Positions 17,601 through 25,314 are shown, numbered from the stretch's first letter. The stretch is DNA of 64,000 nt from Flavobacteriales bacterium (GCA_016710685.1 JADJVC010000001.1:124001-188000); one strand, 5' to 3'. Notes: generated by a model not told the origin, from the letters alone. Program-made: numbers and translations.

Positions 17601-17683
17601 GCGCCATCCATGAGGCCATCTCCAAGGACGACCGTGAAGGGCCGTTGCCCATGTTGATCGACGAAGCGGTGGTGCAGCCTTGA
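14675..17683 (+). CDS. Fused glycoside hydrolase family 3 / beta-lactamase-type serine hydrolase
   Basis: 1002 residues, exported (signal peptide in first 20). Residues about 40-370 are a GH3 barrel of the NagZ beta-N-acetylglucosaminidase type, with the signature K-H-F-P-G-H-G-D-T-D at 214-223 and His227 in the catalytic loop. A GH3 C-terminal-like alpha/beta domain follows to about 590. The C-terminal part is a beta-lactamase/PBP-type serine hydrolase: S-V-S-K (nucleophile Ser651, Lys654), Y-S-D (769-771, replacing Y-x-N) and H-T-G (931-933). Together these could trim sugar and peptide parts of peptidoglycan in the periplasm. Fusions of this type occur in Bacteroidota. The ATG is 9 nt behind an exact -7 box. 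Confidence 0.93.
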   Translation: MKRFLLITLLGTAVSVSFGGGPPARSSGTMPPFLDGRTPWADSVLQTLDLDQQIAQLMMVAAYSNKNEAHAASVEKMVREQGIGGLIFFQGGPVRQAQLTNRYQAAAVTPLWIGMDLEWGLSMRLDSTVQFPRQMTLGAVQDADKIEAMGAEIARQMKRLGVQVSFSPDVDVNINPANPVINDRSFGEDPEHVALKGIAYMRGLQRGGVIATAKHFPGHGDTDQDSHKTLPKVTATRARLDSVELRPFQQLIDAGVGAMMVAHLEVPALDSTPGLPSTMSRKIVTELLQRDMGFEGLVFTDALNMKGIADADKPGQIELRAMEAGNDVLLFPQDPEKAIATIRKAVDDGLIAPETIAYKCLKVLRAKEWAGLDKLKPIELNGLTADLNPPDALALRRSLYASAITVAANKNVIPIRALDSLKIASLAIGDDKHNAFQKALGRYAPIRELACNKILNAAQAQQLLDSLKGFDLVITSVHQTSTRANKEFGVPQLTLDFLRRLNDQQAAINVLFANPYRLGGAIGAQRWKGVVVAYEENDDTEDLTAQMLFGAIQATGKLPITASEFFKKGQGEETASLRRIQYGLPEEEGMRGTDLGRVDSIVLDGIKAGAYPGCQVLVAHDGMVVLNRAYGSPTYANARPVETDDIYDIASVSKVMGTTLALMKLSDNGQIDVEKTLGDYLPWIASSPYHASLTLSEILAHQSGLKPFVPFYQNLMDGDKLKPGVARQKEDSTHTLCLADGMYINVAYQDSIIKWILATPLGTRGKYLYSDMGMYLLKRVIEKVAGMPMDVFLRQQYYAPLGLSTLGYNPLERFEKDRIMPTEDDKVFRKQQVQGHVHDPGAAMMGGVAGHAGLFSDANDLAIVLQMLMDGGTYGGKRYLKRATVDRFTKCRFCTGAASKGNRRGLGWDRPTEKGQPGPACADASSASFGHTGFTGTVIWADPRDRSIYVFLSNRVFPDAGNKKLIHMDIRTKIQCAIHEAISKDDREGPLPMLIDEAVVQP

Positions 17684-17706
17684 CCGGGCACCGTTTCCGC
17701 ATTCCT

Positions 17707-17714
17707 TACCTTTG
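17707..17714 (+). promoter_or_regulatory. -7 box TACCTTTG for ornithine aminotransferase gene
   Basis: Exact TAnnTTTG match, 41 nt before the ATG at 17756. A TTG at 17680-17682 could be the -33 element (24-bp spacer). Confidence 0.55.
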
Positions 17715-17755
17715 TGCTGCGCGGGAAAGTTCCTGCGCGTTCATCCCGAATTCCC

Positions 17756-19000
17756 ATGCCCGCAACGAAAGCACAAGAGAGCCGCAGCCAGAAAGCCATC
17801 CGTATTGAAGACAAATACGGTGCGCACAATTACCACCCGCTTCCCGTGGTGCTGGAGAAGGGCGAAGGTGTTTTTTTGTGGGATGTGGAAGGCAAGCGCT
17901 ATTACGATTTCCTCAGCGCTTACAGCGCGGTGAACCAAGGCCATTGCCACCCGCGCATCATTGCTGCGCTTACGGAGCAGGCACAAAAGCTCACGCTCAC
18001 CAGCCGTGCGTTCCACAACGACGTGCTTGGTGAATACGAGGAATACATCGCCAACTACTTCGGCTACGATAAGGTGCTGCCCATGAACACCGGCGCTGAA
18101 GCTGTGGAAACCGCCTTAAAGCTGGCCCGCAAATGGGGCTATGACAAAAAGGGCATCCCTGCGAACGAAGCGCGCATCATCGTGTGTCGTCACAATTTCC
18201 ATGGACGTACCATCGCCATCATCAGCGCCAGCACGGACCCCGACAGCCGTGGCGGATTCGGGCCATTCACTCCGGGCATCGACATAATTCCCTACGACAA
18301 CATCCCTGCTTTGCAGCGCGCGCTGGAGCATCCGCACGTGGCGGCGTTCATGGTGGAACCCATCCAAGGCGAAGCCGGTGTAATGGTGCCGCATGAGGGG
18401 TACTTGAAGCAGGCGTACGAAGCGTGCAAAGCACGCAACGTGCTTTTCATGGCGGATGAAGTGCAGACCGGCATTGCCCGCACCGGGAAAATGCTCGCTT
18501 GCGATCACGAAGGCGTTAGACCCGACGTGCTGATCTTGGGCAAGGCCATCAGTGGTGGCGTATTGCCCGTGAGTGCGGTACTTGCCGACGATGAAGTGAT
18601 GATGGTGATCAAGCCCGGCCAACACGGCAGCACTTTTGGCGGCAACCCGCTTGCGAGCCGCGTGGCCATGGCCGCGTTGGAGGTGGTGAAGGATGAGAAA
18701 CTGGCGGAAAACGCACAACGCTTAGGCGAGATTTTCCGTGCCGAAATGAACAAGCTGGTGAAGGAGTTCAGCTTTGTGAAGCTCGTGCGTGGCAAAGGCT
18801 TGCTGAACGCAGTGATCATCGAACCGCGCGCGGATGGTAAAACCGCGTGGGAACTCTGCTTGTTACTGGCTGAAAATGGCTTGTTGGCCAAGCCCAGGCA
18901 TGGTGACATCATCCGCTTCGCACCGCCGCTCACCATTACCGAGGAGCAGTTGATGGCGTGCTGTACCATCATCCGCAAGAGCGTAGAGGCATTCGCATAA
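17756..19000 (+). CDS. rocD: Ornithine--oxo-acid aminotransferase
   Basis: 414 residues, class III PLP aminotransferase. It moves the delta-amino group of ornithine to 2-oxoglutarate, giving glutamate semialdehyde, linking arginine/ornithine breakdown with proline and glutamate. Signatures: N-Y-H-P-L-P-V-V-L near the N terminus (OAT-specific), D-F-L-S-A-Y-S-A-V-N-Q-G-H-C-H-P, N-T-G-A-E-A-V-E-T-A, the H-G-R-T segment, D-E-V-Q-T-G-I-A-R-T-G and the PLP lysine Lys263 in L-G-K-A-I-S-G-G. ATG 17756 is chosen; upstream in-frame sequence contains the promoter box. Monocistronic. Confidence 0.95.
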   Translation: MPATKAQESRSQKAIRIEDKYGAHNYHPLPVVLEKGEGVFLWDVEGKRYYDFLSAYSAVNQGHCHPRIIAALTEQAQKLTLTSRAFHNDVLGEYEEYIANYFGYDKVLPMNTGAEAVETALKLARKWGYDKKGIPANEARIIVCRHNFHGRTIAIISASTDPDSRGGFGPFTPGIDIIPYDNIPALQRALEHPHVAAFMVEPIQGEAGVMVPHEGYLKQAYEACKARNVLFMADEVQTGIARTGKMLACDHEGVRPDVLILGKAISGGVLPVSAVLADDEVMMVIKPGQHGSTFGGNPLASRVAMAALEVVKDEKLAENAQRLGEIFRAEMNKLVKEFSFVKLVRGKGLLNAVIIEPRADGKTAWELCLLLAENGLLAKPRHGDIIRFAPPLTITEEQLMACCTIIRKSVEAFA

Positions 19001-19030
19001 GCGTCGTTTTGCCCCGTTGTACCATCGCGA

Positions 19031-19051
19031 AGCATGCACAGTGTGCATGCT
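19031..19051. other. 21-nt near-perfect palindrome between convergent genes
   Basis: AGCATGCACA, a single central G, then TGTGCATGCT: ten base pairs without mismatch. It lies 30 nt after rocD and 41 nt from the end of the leftward lipoprotein gene. It has no T-tract, so it is a weak candidate for a bidirectional terminator; a protein-binding site is possible. Confidence 0.6.
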
Positions 19052-19092
19052 CGCATTGGTCCCTTGCTTGATTTCCCGTATTGGGAGCCTGC

Positions 19093-19479
19093 TCAATCCT
19101 TCGTGTGATCCACGGTGCGAACGAGCCTTCCTTTCTCGTAATACAGTTCCCGGTAGACCTGGCCATCCGGCGCGTAGTCGACCTGAACGCCTTCCTCCAA
19201 GCCGTTCTCCCAATGTTCCGTGAATTTGCGGGTGCCGTCCTCGTAGAAATAATTCCACTCGCCGTGCTCTTTGCCGTCCTTGAAGCGGCCAACGTAGTCG
19301 AGCTTTCCATTGGGATGGAAAACTTCCTCCATCACCTTTACAGCGCTGTCGCCTTTGCCCTCATAGTGGATCACAACTTCGGGCTTGCCGTCAGGGAAGT
19401 GGCTGGCCACATACCGGTGCGTAGAGCAGCCGAGCGTTAAAAGCAGAGCGCTAGCGAGCGCGATGTGCAGCGGTTTCAT
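19093..19479 (-). CDS. MORN-like repeat lipoprotein
   Basis: 128 residues. A signal peptide ends in the lipobox L-T-L-G-C (Cys near 18), so it should be lipid-anchored. The mature part has about four repeats of the MORN_2/toxin-antitoxin-like form: Y/F-x-x-G/D-G-K-x-x-x-x-x-x-x-x-x-G (F-H-P-N-G-K-L-D-Y-V-G, F-K-D-G-K-E-H-G-E-W, Y-E-D-G-T-R-K-F-T-E-H-W, Y-A-P-D-G-Q-V-Y-R-E). Such antiparallel beta repeats are common in Bacteroidota surface lipoproteins of unknown role. Transcribed away from the TonB receptor's promoter side but on the same strand. Confidence 0.85.
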   Translation of the reverse strand: MKPLHIALASALLLTLGCSTHRYVASHFPDGKPEVVIHYEGKGDSAVKVMEEVFHPNGKLDYVGRFKDGKEHGEWNYFYEDGTRKFTEHWENGLEEGVQVDYAPDGQVYRELYYEKGRLVRTVDHTKD

Positions 19480-19510
19480 CGTTGCGCAAGCTACTTGTTT
19501 TCAAACTGCC

Positions 19511-22024
19511 TCAAAAGCGCGCGATCACCTTCAGGTTCAACCGGCGCGGACTGAGGAATTCCGGGATGCCATAATAGCGCCCTTGCACGTCCTGGATCCA
19601 GGTGTAATCAACCGTGTTGTTGAGGTTGATCAGGTTGAATACTTCCAAGGAGATCCACAGGTCCTTGATGTGGCGCATGAAGTTCGTTTTCTCTTGACCA
19701 GGCGCGCCCAGCAGCTGTTTGCTGAAGCCGATGTCAACCCGGCGATACAGGCTGGTGCGCAAGGTGTCGGCGTAGCGGTTGAAGTTCGGCGGGCCGTACG
19801 GCAGGCTGGACCCGAACACGAGGTTCATGTGTACTTTGAAGGTTGGCCAGTTCGGCATTTCATCCTGGAAAAACAGGGCGAAGCTTACGCGCTGATCGGT
19901 GGGCCGGGGAATGTTGCCCGCCTCAATGCGTATGCTGTCGGCCGGTGTGCGGTCGCGCGTGTCAATGCCGTCCGTTCGCTCGCCAGCAGCGTTGTAATAA
20001 TGGTAATAGAAGTCGCCGTCGAGGTTTTCCTCCGTCTGCATCACACTAAGCGAGGCCCATGATTCCACGCCCTTGATGAACTCGCCGTTGAGCTTCATGT
20101 CGATGCCCGCAGCGTAGCCTTTGGCGTTGTTGTTGGCGTAGTAGCGGATACGCACGTTGTCCAATTCGTAGGCGTTGAGGTCGCTCAAGATCTTGTAATA
20201 AGCCTCGGTGGTGAATTTGAACGGTCGGTCCCAAATGGTGAATTGCCGGTCCATGCCGAGGATGAAGTGGATGCTTTTTTGCGCCTGCACATCGGGGTTG
20301 AGCACACCATTGAAGTCGCGCAACTCGCGGTAGAACGGCGGTTGGTAGTAAAGGCCCGTGGCGAACCAGAAGCTGAAATCGTTCGGCACGGTATCGCCCG
20401 CCGCGTTCAGCTTTTTCCAGCCGGGATGGTAGGCCAGCCGCATCCGCGGACTGATCACCGTTTGTCCGTTGTAGCTCCAGTTCTGACCGCGCACACCCGC
20501 CACCAAGGCCCATGAGCGGTCGCGCCCGCGCTTCCATTCCCAGGCGTTCTGCACGTAAGCCGAGGAGCGCACGCTGTTCAGGTCAACATTGCTTTTTACG
20601 CTGGTCTGTAGGTTCAACGAATCGCCGCTGCTCTGGGGAATGCTGTAGCCAGCGCTGTCCACTACGTACCACTCGTTCAATCGGTCGCTAATGGCCTCCG
20701 TACGTGCTTCCACCCCCCATTGCAAATTAGAGTTGCCGCCGTTGCCGTAGGTCCACGAGCCTTTGTGCCCGAAGCTCGTCACGGTGGCTTCAAGGTTGTT
20801 CCGCGCATGATCCAAGTAGCCGCCAACGCCTAAGTCGCGCACCACTTCGCCAAACTGGTCGCTGCCGAGGTTGCGGTCCAATTCGCCCAATCGGTATTCG
20901 CCCAGAATGTCCAAATGCTCGGTCTCGTAGGTGTTGAACACGCTTCCGGTGAATTTCAACAGCGTGTTCTTGTTGGGCCTTACGTTCAGGTTCAACGCGC
21001 CGGACATGGTTTCGTAAGCGGTCTTTTCCTGGCCTTCGAAGTACACGGTATAGCGCAGCGCTTGGTTGAAGTTGCCCAGTTCGGTCTCGCGGTCCTGTGG
21101 CACCACATCGTAGCGGTTTTTGGAATAAAGGCCAAGAAATCCGAGCTCCACTTTGTCGCTGATGTCGTAGGTCCAGTAGCTCTGCAGGTCGGTGTAGGTG
21201 GGGATGTAGTCGCCCTTGGTGTCCAAGCCTTGCAACACGGTGTTCAACGTGCGGTACCGGAAGCCGGTGATCTGGCGCAAGCGCTGGTGCGCCATGGCAC
21301 TGCCCACGGTTACGGAGCCGCCCAGCAAACTGGCGCTGACAGTGGTCTCGAATTCGCGTGGGCGCTTGTATTGGATGTCCAGCACGCTGCTCATCTTGTC
21401 GCCGTAACGCGCTTCCCAGCCACCAGCACTGAAGTCATCCGCTCGATCATGTCCGGATTCGGAAAGCTCAAGCCTTCTTGCTGACCGCTGCGCACCAAGA
21501 ACGGCCGGTACACTTCGATGTCGTTCACGTAAACGAGGTTCTCGTCGAAGTTGCCGCCGCGCACGTTGTAACCGCTGCTTAATTCGTTGCGTCATCACGC
21601 CAAGGCTGCCCTGCAACAAACTGTTCACGTCGCCGAGCGAAGGTTGGAAGTGCGAAGTGCGCGCGTTCAGCTTGTCGATGCCGGCATCGCGCAGCCGCTC
21701 GTTCGTTACCGTTACGGTGTTGATCGTTGTGTACCGCACGATCACATCCAACGTGCGTGCCTCACCGGCTTTCAATTCCATGTTCCGTTCCACGTTTTCC
21801 GATCCGGCATAAGCAAAGCGTACTGTAATGGGCATTCCCGCTGGGACGGTAAGCGAGTAACTACCATTTGCCCCTGTGGAAGTTGCGGATCCTCCGAGCA
21901 CAGCAACGCTTACATCGGGAAAAGGCCGGTTCTCATCATCGCGCACAACGCCGCTGAGCACGGCGGTCTGGGCATTGGCCAGAAAGGGAAGAAGCAACAA
22001 CAGGAACAGAAAAATACGTCGCAT
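19511..22024 (-). CDS. TonB-dependent receptor with two compensating frameshifts in the plug
   Basis: About 837 residues. Signal peptide (M-R-R-I-F-L then A-N-A-Q), a CarboxypepD_reg-like domain (residues 20-110), a plug domain and a 22-strand-type barrel ending in L-N-L-K-V-I-A-R-F. As sequenced, codons between about 21436 and 21590 read in the wrong frame; in the alternative frame they give the conserved plug N-E-L-S-S-G-Y-N-V-R-G-G-N-F-D-E-N, then V-Y-R-P-F-L-V-R-S-G-Q-Q-E-G. A missing GC near 21590 and a missing base near 21436 explain it and together restore frame. The receptor imports an unknown ligand across the outer membrane. A T9SS/SusC role is not indicated and no SusD is nearby. 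Confidence 0.85.
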   Translation of the reverse strand: MRRIFLFLLLLLPFLANAQTAVLSGVVRDDENRPFPDVSVAVLGGSATSTGANGSYSLTVPAGMPITVRFAYAGSENVERNMELKAGEARTLDVIVRYTTINTVTVTNERLRDAGIDKLNARTSHFQPSLGDVNSLLQGSLGVMTQRIKQRLQRARRQLRREPRLRERHRSVPAVLGAQRSARRLELSESGHDRADDFSAGGWEARYGDKMSSVLDIQYKRPREFETTVSASLLGGSVTVGSAMAHQRLRQITGFRYRTLNTVLQGLDTKGDYIPTYTDLQSYWTYDISDKVELGFLGLYSKNRYDVVPQDRETELGNFNQALRYTVYFEGQEKTAYETMSGALNLNVRPNKNTLLKFTGSVFNTYETEHLDILGEYRLGELDRNLGSDQFGEVVRDLGVGGYLDHARNNLEATVTSFGHKGSWTYGNGGNSNLQWGVEARTEAISDRLNEWYVVDSAGYSIPQSSGDSLNLQTSVKSNVDLNSVRSSAYVQNAWEWKRGRDRSWALVAGVRGQNWSYNGQTVISPRMRLAYHPGWKKLNAAGDTVPNDFSFWFATGLYYQPPFYRELRDFNGVLNPDVQAQKSIHFILGMDRQFTIWDRPFKFTTEAYYKILSDLNAYELDNVRIRYYANNNAKGYAAGIDMKLNGEFIKGVESWASLSVMQTEENLDGDFYYHYYNAAGERTDGIDTRDRTPADSIRIEAGNIPRPTDQRVSFALFFQDEMPNWPTFKVHMNLVFGSSLPYGPPNFNRYADTLRTSLYRRVDIGFSKQLLGAPGQEKTNFMRHIKDLWISLEVFNLINLNNTVDYTWIQDVQGRYYGIPEFLSPRRLNLKVIARF

Positions 22025-22115
22025 GCAGGGTTTTCGGTGGGAAGGCAAGGAAATATGCGCTGGCCAAAGTAACGGGGAAGGGGCGATCCAATTGCCTTCG
22101 GGCTGTTTTGGGTGA

Positions 22116-22167
22116 GCTTGAAGCTTAAGGCTTGAAGCTGCAAGCCTTAAGCCACAAGCTTTAAGCT
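22116..22167. repeat. Seven-unit 7-bp degenerate tandem repeat
   Basis: Consecutive heptamers GCTTGAA, GCTTAAG, GCTTGAA, GCTGCAA, GCCTTAA, GCCACAA, GCTTTAA, then GCT. Within it 22124-22134 and 22141-22151 form an 11-bp perfect inverted repeat. It covers the stop codon end of the transporter remnant. Confidence 0.7.
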
Positions 22168-23310
22168 CCCCAAGCCTTCTGCCTATGCCCCTTCAATCCG
22201 TACCACAGAATGAACAAGTAGCATGGCACCATCATCCAATATGCCTGCTGGTGGCCGATGGCCGGTAATTCCGCGAGTCTGCCGTAGACCAAAGGCAGTA
22301 TCGCTCCACCTGCGATAGCCATGATGAGCAAGGCGCTTCCGGTTTTAGTATGTCGGCCCAAACCATTGATCGCTAACGGCCAAATGGCGGGCCACACCAG
22401 CGCGTTCGCGAAGCCCAGCAACGCGATACACATCACGGAGGAATAGCCCGAAAGCTGCGTGGCGGCAACCGTGAGAGCAACGCCCAACACGGCTGAAGCG
22501 GCCAACGCTTTGCTCTGTGTAATAAACTTCGGAATGGCCACGATGCCCACGATGTAGCCCACCACCATGCCGATCAAAGTGTAACTCGTGAGGGAAGTTG
22601 GGGAAAGAAAGGATGGAGCGGCCATCGGTTGAAACACCGGGCGCGTCCACCTCAGGGTCCAGTTCCGGCAGCGGTGAGAAGTTGACGAAGAGCCCCAAAG
22701 CGAACAGGGCTGCGGCCATCACGGCATAAGGCATGATCACACGGCCGGCCAGTTCATCCAAGCGCACCGCGAGCAATGGACCTTCCAATGCGGCCAGGTC
22801 GGCTTGCAAGGTGTCGGCATCCGCCAGAAGTAACGCGCCCAGAACGAACGGGGCCAGCACCCCGGCGAGTTTGTTGCATATGCCCATTACGCTGATCCGC
22901 GCTGCGGCACTCTCGATCGGACCCACGACGGTGATGTACGGATTGCTCGCCGTTTGCAGCAACGAAAGCCCGGTACCGATAATGAACAGCCCCGCCAGGA
23001 ACAGGACGTAAGACCGGCCCTGCGCAGCGGGGATGAAGAGCAGTGCGCCTAAGGCCATGGTCCACAGGCCGTACATCATGCCGCGCTTCATACCGGTTTT
23101 TCCCAGCACCCACGCCATGGGCAGCGCGGTAACGAAGTAGGCGATGTAGAACGCGAAGGTGACGTAGAACGGCTCCGCACCGTTCTTCAACTCACAAACG
23201 ATCTTGAGGTAGCTGATGAGCGGCCCGTTGATCCACGTGACAAAGCCGAACAGAAAAAACAGCGCGCCGATGATGACGACAGCGGTGGTGGTGTGTGTGC
23301 GTTGGGCCAT
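22161..23310 (-). pseudogene. FucP-type sugar:H+ symporter, disrupted
   Basis: A major facilitator of the FucP family (L-fucose/glucose/galactose importers). Frame 1 from ATG 23310 covers the first half to about D-P-E-V-D-A-P-G-V (about 223 codons) with T-W-I-N-G-P-L-I, Q-T-A-S-N-P-Y-I-T and G-I-C-N-K-L-A-G motifs. The second half reads in another frame from about 22600 (S-Y-T-L-I-G-M-V-V-G-Y-I to K-A-W-G-A). Joined, the parts give about 380 residues against 420-440 for the family; the seventh helix region, normally with a G-V-E-V...G-D-T motif, is missing at about 22590. So there is a deletion that is not a multiple of three, not merely one indel. Likely non-functional. Confidence 0.75.
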
Positions 23311-23453
23311 GCGGGATTGTTGCCGGTGAAAGTATTTGTAGTGACAACTGCCTATGGGCACACCGGACCGCAGTTATGCGCAGCTGGTTGTGCGGAAAAT
23401 CGCCTGCTTACATATGCCGTCGGGCTGCTGCGGAGAAGGTCCTAAAACGAAAA

Positions 23454-23470
23454 CCCCGGACGTGCCGGGG
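23454..23470 (-). terminator. Terminator after small protein gene
   Basis: Stem CCCCGG / CCGGGG with loop ACGTG, flanked by AAAA on the left and ATTTTT on the right, so it works on both strands. It lies 28 nt past the stop codon of the leftward gene at 23499. Confidence 0.85.
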
Positions 23471-23498
23471 ATTTTTCGTAGTGACTACAAGAAGCCGG

Positions 23499-23675
23499 TC
23501 AATTCAACTGCTCCCAAGCGCGGCTGCCTTGTATGCGGCGGAAACGCGCCACGACTTCTTCGTAGCTCTCCGGCAAATTCAGGTCTGCCAGCGGGTCAAA
23601 GGCCAAATGCTCGCCGCCGGCATAAGTCTCCGTGGCACGCTCTTCAGCGATTTTTTCAGGTCCGGTAAATTCCAT
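23499..23675 (-). CDS. Small acidic protein, function unknown
   Basis: 58 residues from ATG 23675, starting M-E-F-T-G-P-E-K-I-A and ending in a basic, amphipathic helix (E-E-V-V-A-R-F-R-R-I). It has its own strong promoter (TTTG, 21 bp, TAACTTTG) just upstream and its own terminator, so it is a real short transcription unit. No signal peptide or membrane segment. I do not recognise the family. An extension to a non-ATG codon further upstream would cross the predicted transcription start, so ATG 23675 is preferred. Confidence 0.7.
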   Translation of the reverse strand: MEFTGPEKIAEERATETYAGGEHLAFDPLADLNLPESYEEVVARFRRIQGSRAWEQLN

Positions 23676-23707
23676 GTTGGGCAACAGCTCCTTGCAGGGG
23701 GCGAGTA

Positions 23708-23740
23708 CAAAGTTAAGGGGCAACTGAAGAATATGTCAAA
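23708..23740 (-). promoter_or_regulatory. Full Bacteroidota promoter: TTTG -21 bp- TAACTTTG
   Basis: On the minus strand TTTG (23740-23737) is followed after 21 bp by TAACTTTG (23715-23708), an exact match to the -33/-7 form used by the Bacteroidota primary sigma factor. It drives the small gene at 23499-23675 with a leader of about 30 nt. Confidence 0.75.
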
Positions 23741-23753
23741 ATTAAAAAAAGGA

Positions 23754-24608
23754 TCAAAGAATATCGAAGTCCATCGGACTCCAACGCACGGTGCGGGGAT
23801 CCAGTTTGCGGCCTTGTCCCGTGAGGTCCTTGAAAATAAGGTTGAGCGGGGAGGGGCGGAACCGCATCGGAATGTTCAAATAAGCCTTGCCACTCCAACG
23901 CATCGCGGGATCCAGGCCGATCCACACTTTGCGGATTACAGTGCCAGATTCTTTCGGAAGCACAGCTATGGCAAGGCAGTGTCCATTTCCCAAGCACATA
24001 TCGCGCGCCGTATTGGCTGCGCCGTGAAAGCACTAGCGAGCGGCCTTTTTCCGCGTAGGCGGAATAAGGATACGCGGATGCTGCAAACGCCAAGTGGTAG
24101 ATGCGATATCCCACGATGGCGCAAATGCAGGGACGACCTGCGGGTCCCTGCGCGGCAATGCTCCTGCACCGATCATGGCGTGCAATGGCGATACCAGTTC
24201 AAAGCCCAGCTTCCGCAGAAAGCCCGGCGTGCTGTTCGCGTTCGCTACGCCAGCAACGAACCCGTATCCCGCATCCGCTGCATGTGCGTAAGTGGCATTG
24301 GCCAACTTCGTGAACAATCCTTTCCCTTGGTGCGCCGGCGATGTAGCTGTGTTCAACGAAAGAAGGCCTTTTTCCAACTTCCCGTTCACCGTGGCCTGCA
24401 TGGGGATGGTGACGTAATGCCCGGCGAGTTCTTCGCCGTGCCATGCGTTGAAACCCATCGCTTCGCCGATCGGATTCAACTTGTATTGCCATCGCAAAAC
24501 GTCTGCAGTGAAATGTTTGGCATCGGGGAAAACCCCGGCCAAAAGCTGAACCACGGGCACCAAGCCTTGGTCTGATGCATCCACCGGTCTCAGGTCATAG
24601 TCCGCCAT
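23754..24608 (-). CDS. GNAT-type acetyltransferase with two compensating frameshifts
   Basis: About 284 residues. The N-terminal GNAT domain shows A-T-S-P-A-H-Q-G-K-G-L-F-T-K-L (the acetyl-CoA-binding Q/R-x-x-G-x-G/A motif) and L-R-K-L-G-F-E. From about 24075 to 23976 the intact reading moves to another frame (P-Y-S-A-Y-A-E-K-G-R-S-L-V-L-S, Y-V-L-G-K-W-T), then returns to the first frame (L-A-I-A-V-L-P-K-E-S-G). A missing base near 24075 and an extra C near 23976 explain this; as given, a TAG at 24033-24035 truncates the protein. Substrate unknown. The ATG follows a TACCTTCG box by 4 nt. Confidence 0.75.
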
Positions 24609-24612
24609 GCAG

Positions 24613-24620
24613 CGAAGGTA
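24613..24620 (-). promoter_or_regulatory. -7 box TACCTTCG abutting the GNAT start codon
   Basis: TACCTTCG on the minus strand ends 4 nt before the ATG at 24608, so the mRNA is predicted to begin at or beside the start codon. Confidence 0.45.
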
Positions 24621-24705
24621 GGTGCGCTGGACCTTGTTGGAAGTGTTAGGATAAAGGGACCAGTCCCGACTTTCACCGGCTTCGCCATCGCACGCATCGG
24701 ACGAT

Positions 24706-24713
24706 TACATTTG
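24706..24713 (+). promoter_or_regulatory. -7 box TACATTTG for tRNA-Thr
   Basis: Exact TAnnTTTG match followed by CCGCCCC, ending 29 nt before the mature tRNA 5' end. Confidence 0.55.
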
Positions 24714-24742
24714 CCGCCCCGGAACCAAATGGTCCGGGAAAG

Positions 24743-24814
24743 GCCTCCCTAGCTCAGCGGTAGAGCAGCTCATTCGTAATGAGCAGGTCGCCGGTTCAAA
24801 TCCGGCGGGAGGCT
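24743..24814 (+). tRNA. tRNA-Thr (anticodon CGT)
   Basis: Complete cloverleaf: acceptor GCCTCCC / GGGAGGC, D-arm with AGCTCAGC and GGTAGAGC, anticodon stem GCTCA / TGAGC with loop TTCGTAA (anticodon CGT, reads ACG), T-arm GCCGG / CCGGC with loop TTCAAAT. Discriminator T; CCA is not encoded. Confidence 0.96.
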
Positions 24815-24831
24815 CTCTTCATAATTCATTA

Positions 24832-24855
24832 CAGCCCCCGGCCCTCCGGGGGCTG
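24832..24855 (+). terminator. GC-rich hairpin after tRNA-Thr
   Basis: A perfect 10-bp stem CAGCCCCCGG / CCGGGGGCTG with loop CCCT, 17 nt after the tRNA. There is no T-tract, so it may act as a 3'-end processing or termination structure. Confidence 0.6.
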
Positions 24856-25044
24856 TGCATGTGTAACGATCGTGGCAAGGGTTGCCCGATCCTTTCGGAA
24901 ACGGGGAGTGAACATGCATGTGCATTGCAGTAGTTCTAGTAGTTTTTACAATATTAGCAAGGGTTTGCGGCTTTTCGGCGGATGAGGTACGGTGTGTGCA
25001 ACTGGAAAAACGTTCAGATTCACTAACCCAAAACCCAAGTAACA

Positions 25045-25263
25045 ATGAGTGCTACAACCGATAAGATCAAAGGAAACTGGAACGAACTGAAAGGCAAGCT
25101 GAAGCAGCAATACGGCCAGCTCACCGACAACGACCTCACTTACGTGGAGGGCAAAGAGGATGAGCTTTACGGTCGTCTCCAGCAAAAACTTGGCAAGACC
25201 AAGGATCAAGTGCAGGAGCTGTTCAACAAGCATTCTTCGAATGCTGACCCGAAGGTCCACTAA
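25045..25263 (+). CDS. CsbD family stress-related protein
   Basis: 72 residues. The CsbD family signature is clear: D-K-I-K-G-N-W-N-E-L-K-G-K-L-K-Q-Q-Y-G, followed by L-T-D-N-D-L-T-Y-V-E-G-K-E-D-E-L-Y-G-R-L-Q-Q-K-L-G-K-T. It is highly charged and helical. CsbD-like proteins are abundant cytoplasmic stress proteins of unknown mechanism, induced by general stress in other bacteria. A canonical terminator follows 23 nt after the stop, so it is monocistronic. The 180 nt upstream is unusually AT-rich for this region and may hold a regulated promoter, but no clear box was found. Confidence 0.93.
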   Translation: MSATTDKIKGNWNELKGKLKQQYGQLTDNDLTYVEGKEDELYGRLQQKLGKTKDQVQELFNKHSSNADPKVH

Positions 25264-25286
25264 GCCAGAAAGTCGATCTCAAAATG

Positions 25287-25314
25287 CGGGACGCGAGAGC
25301 GTCCCGTTTTTTTT
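25287..25314 (+). terminator. Rho-independent terminator after csbD-like gene
   Basis: Stem CGGGACGC / GCGTCCCG with GAGA loop followed by eight T. Confidence 0.93.
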
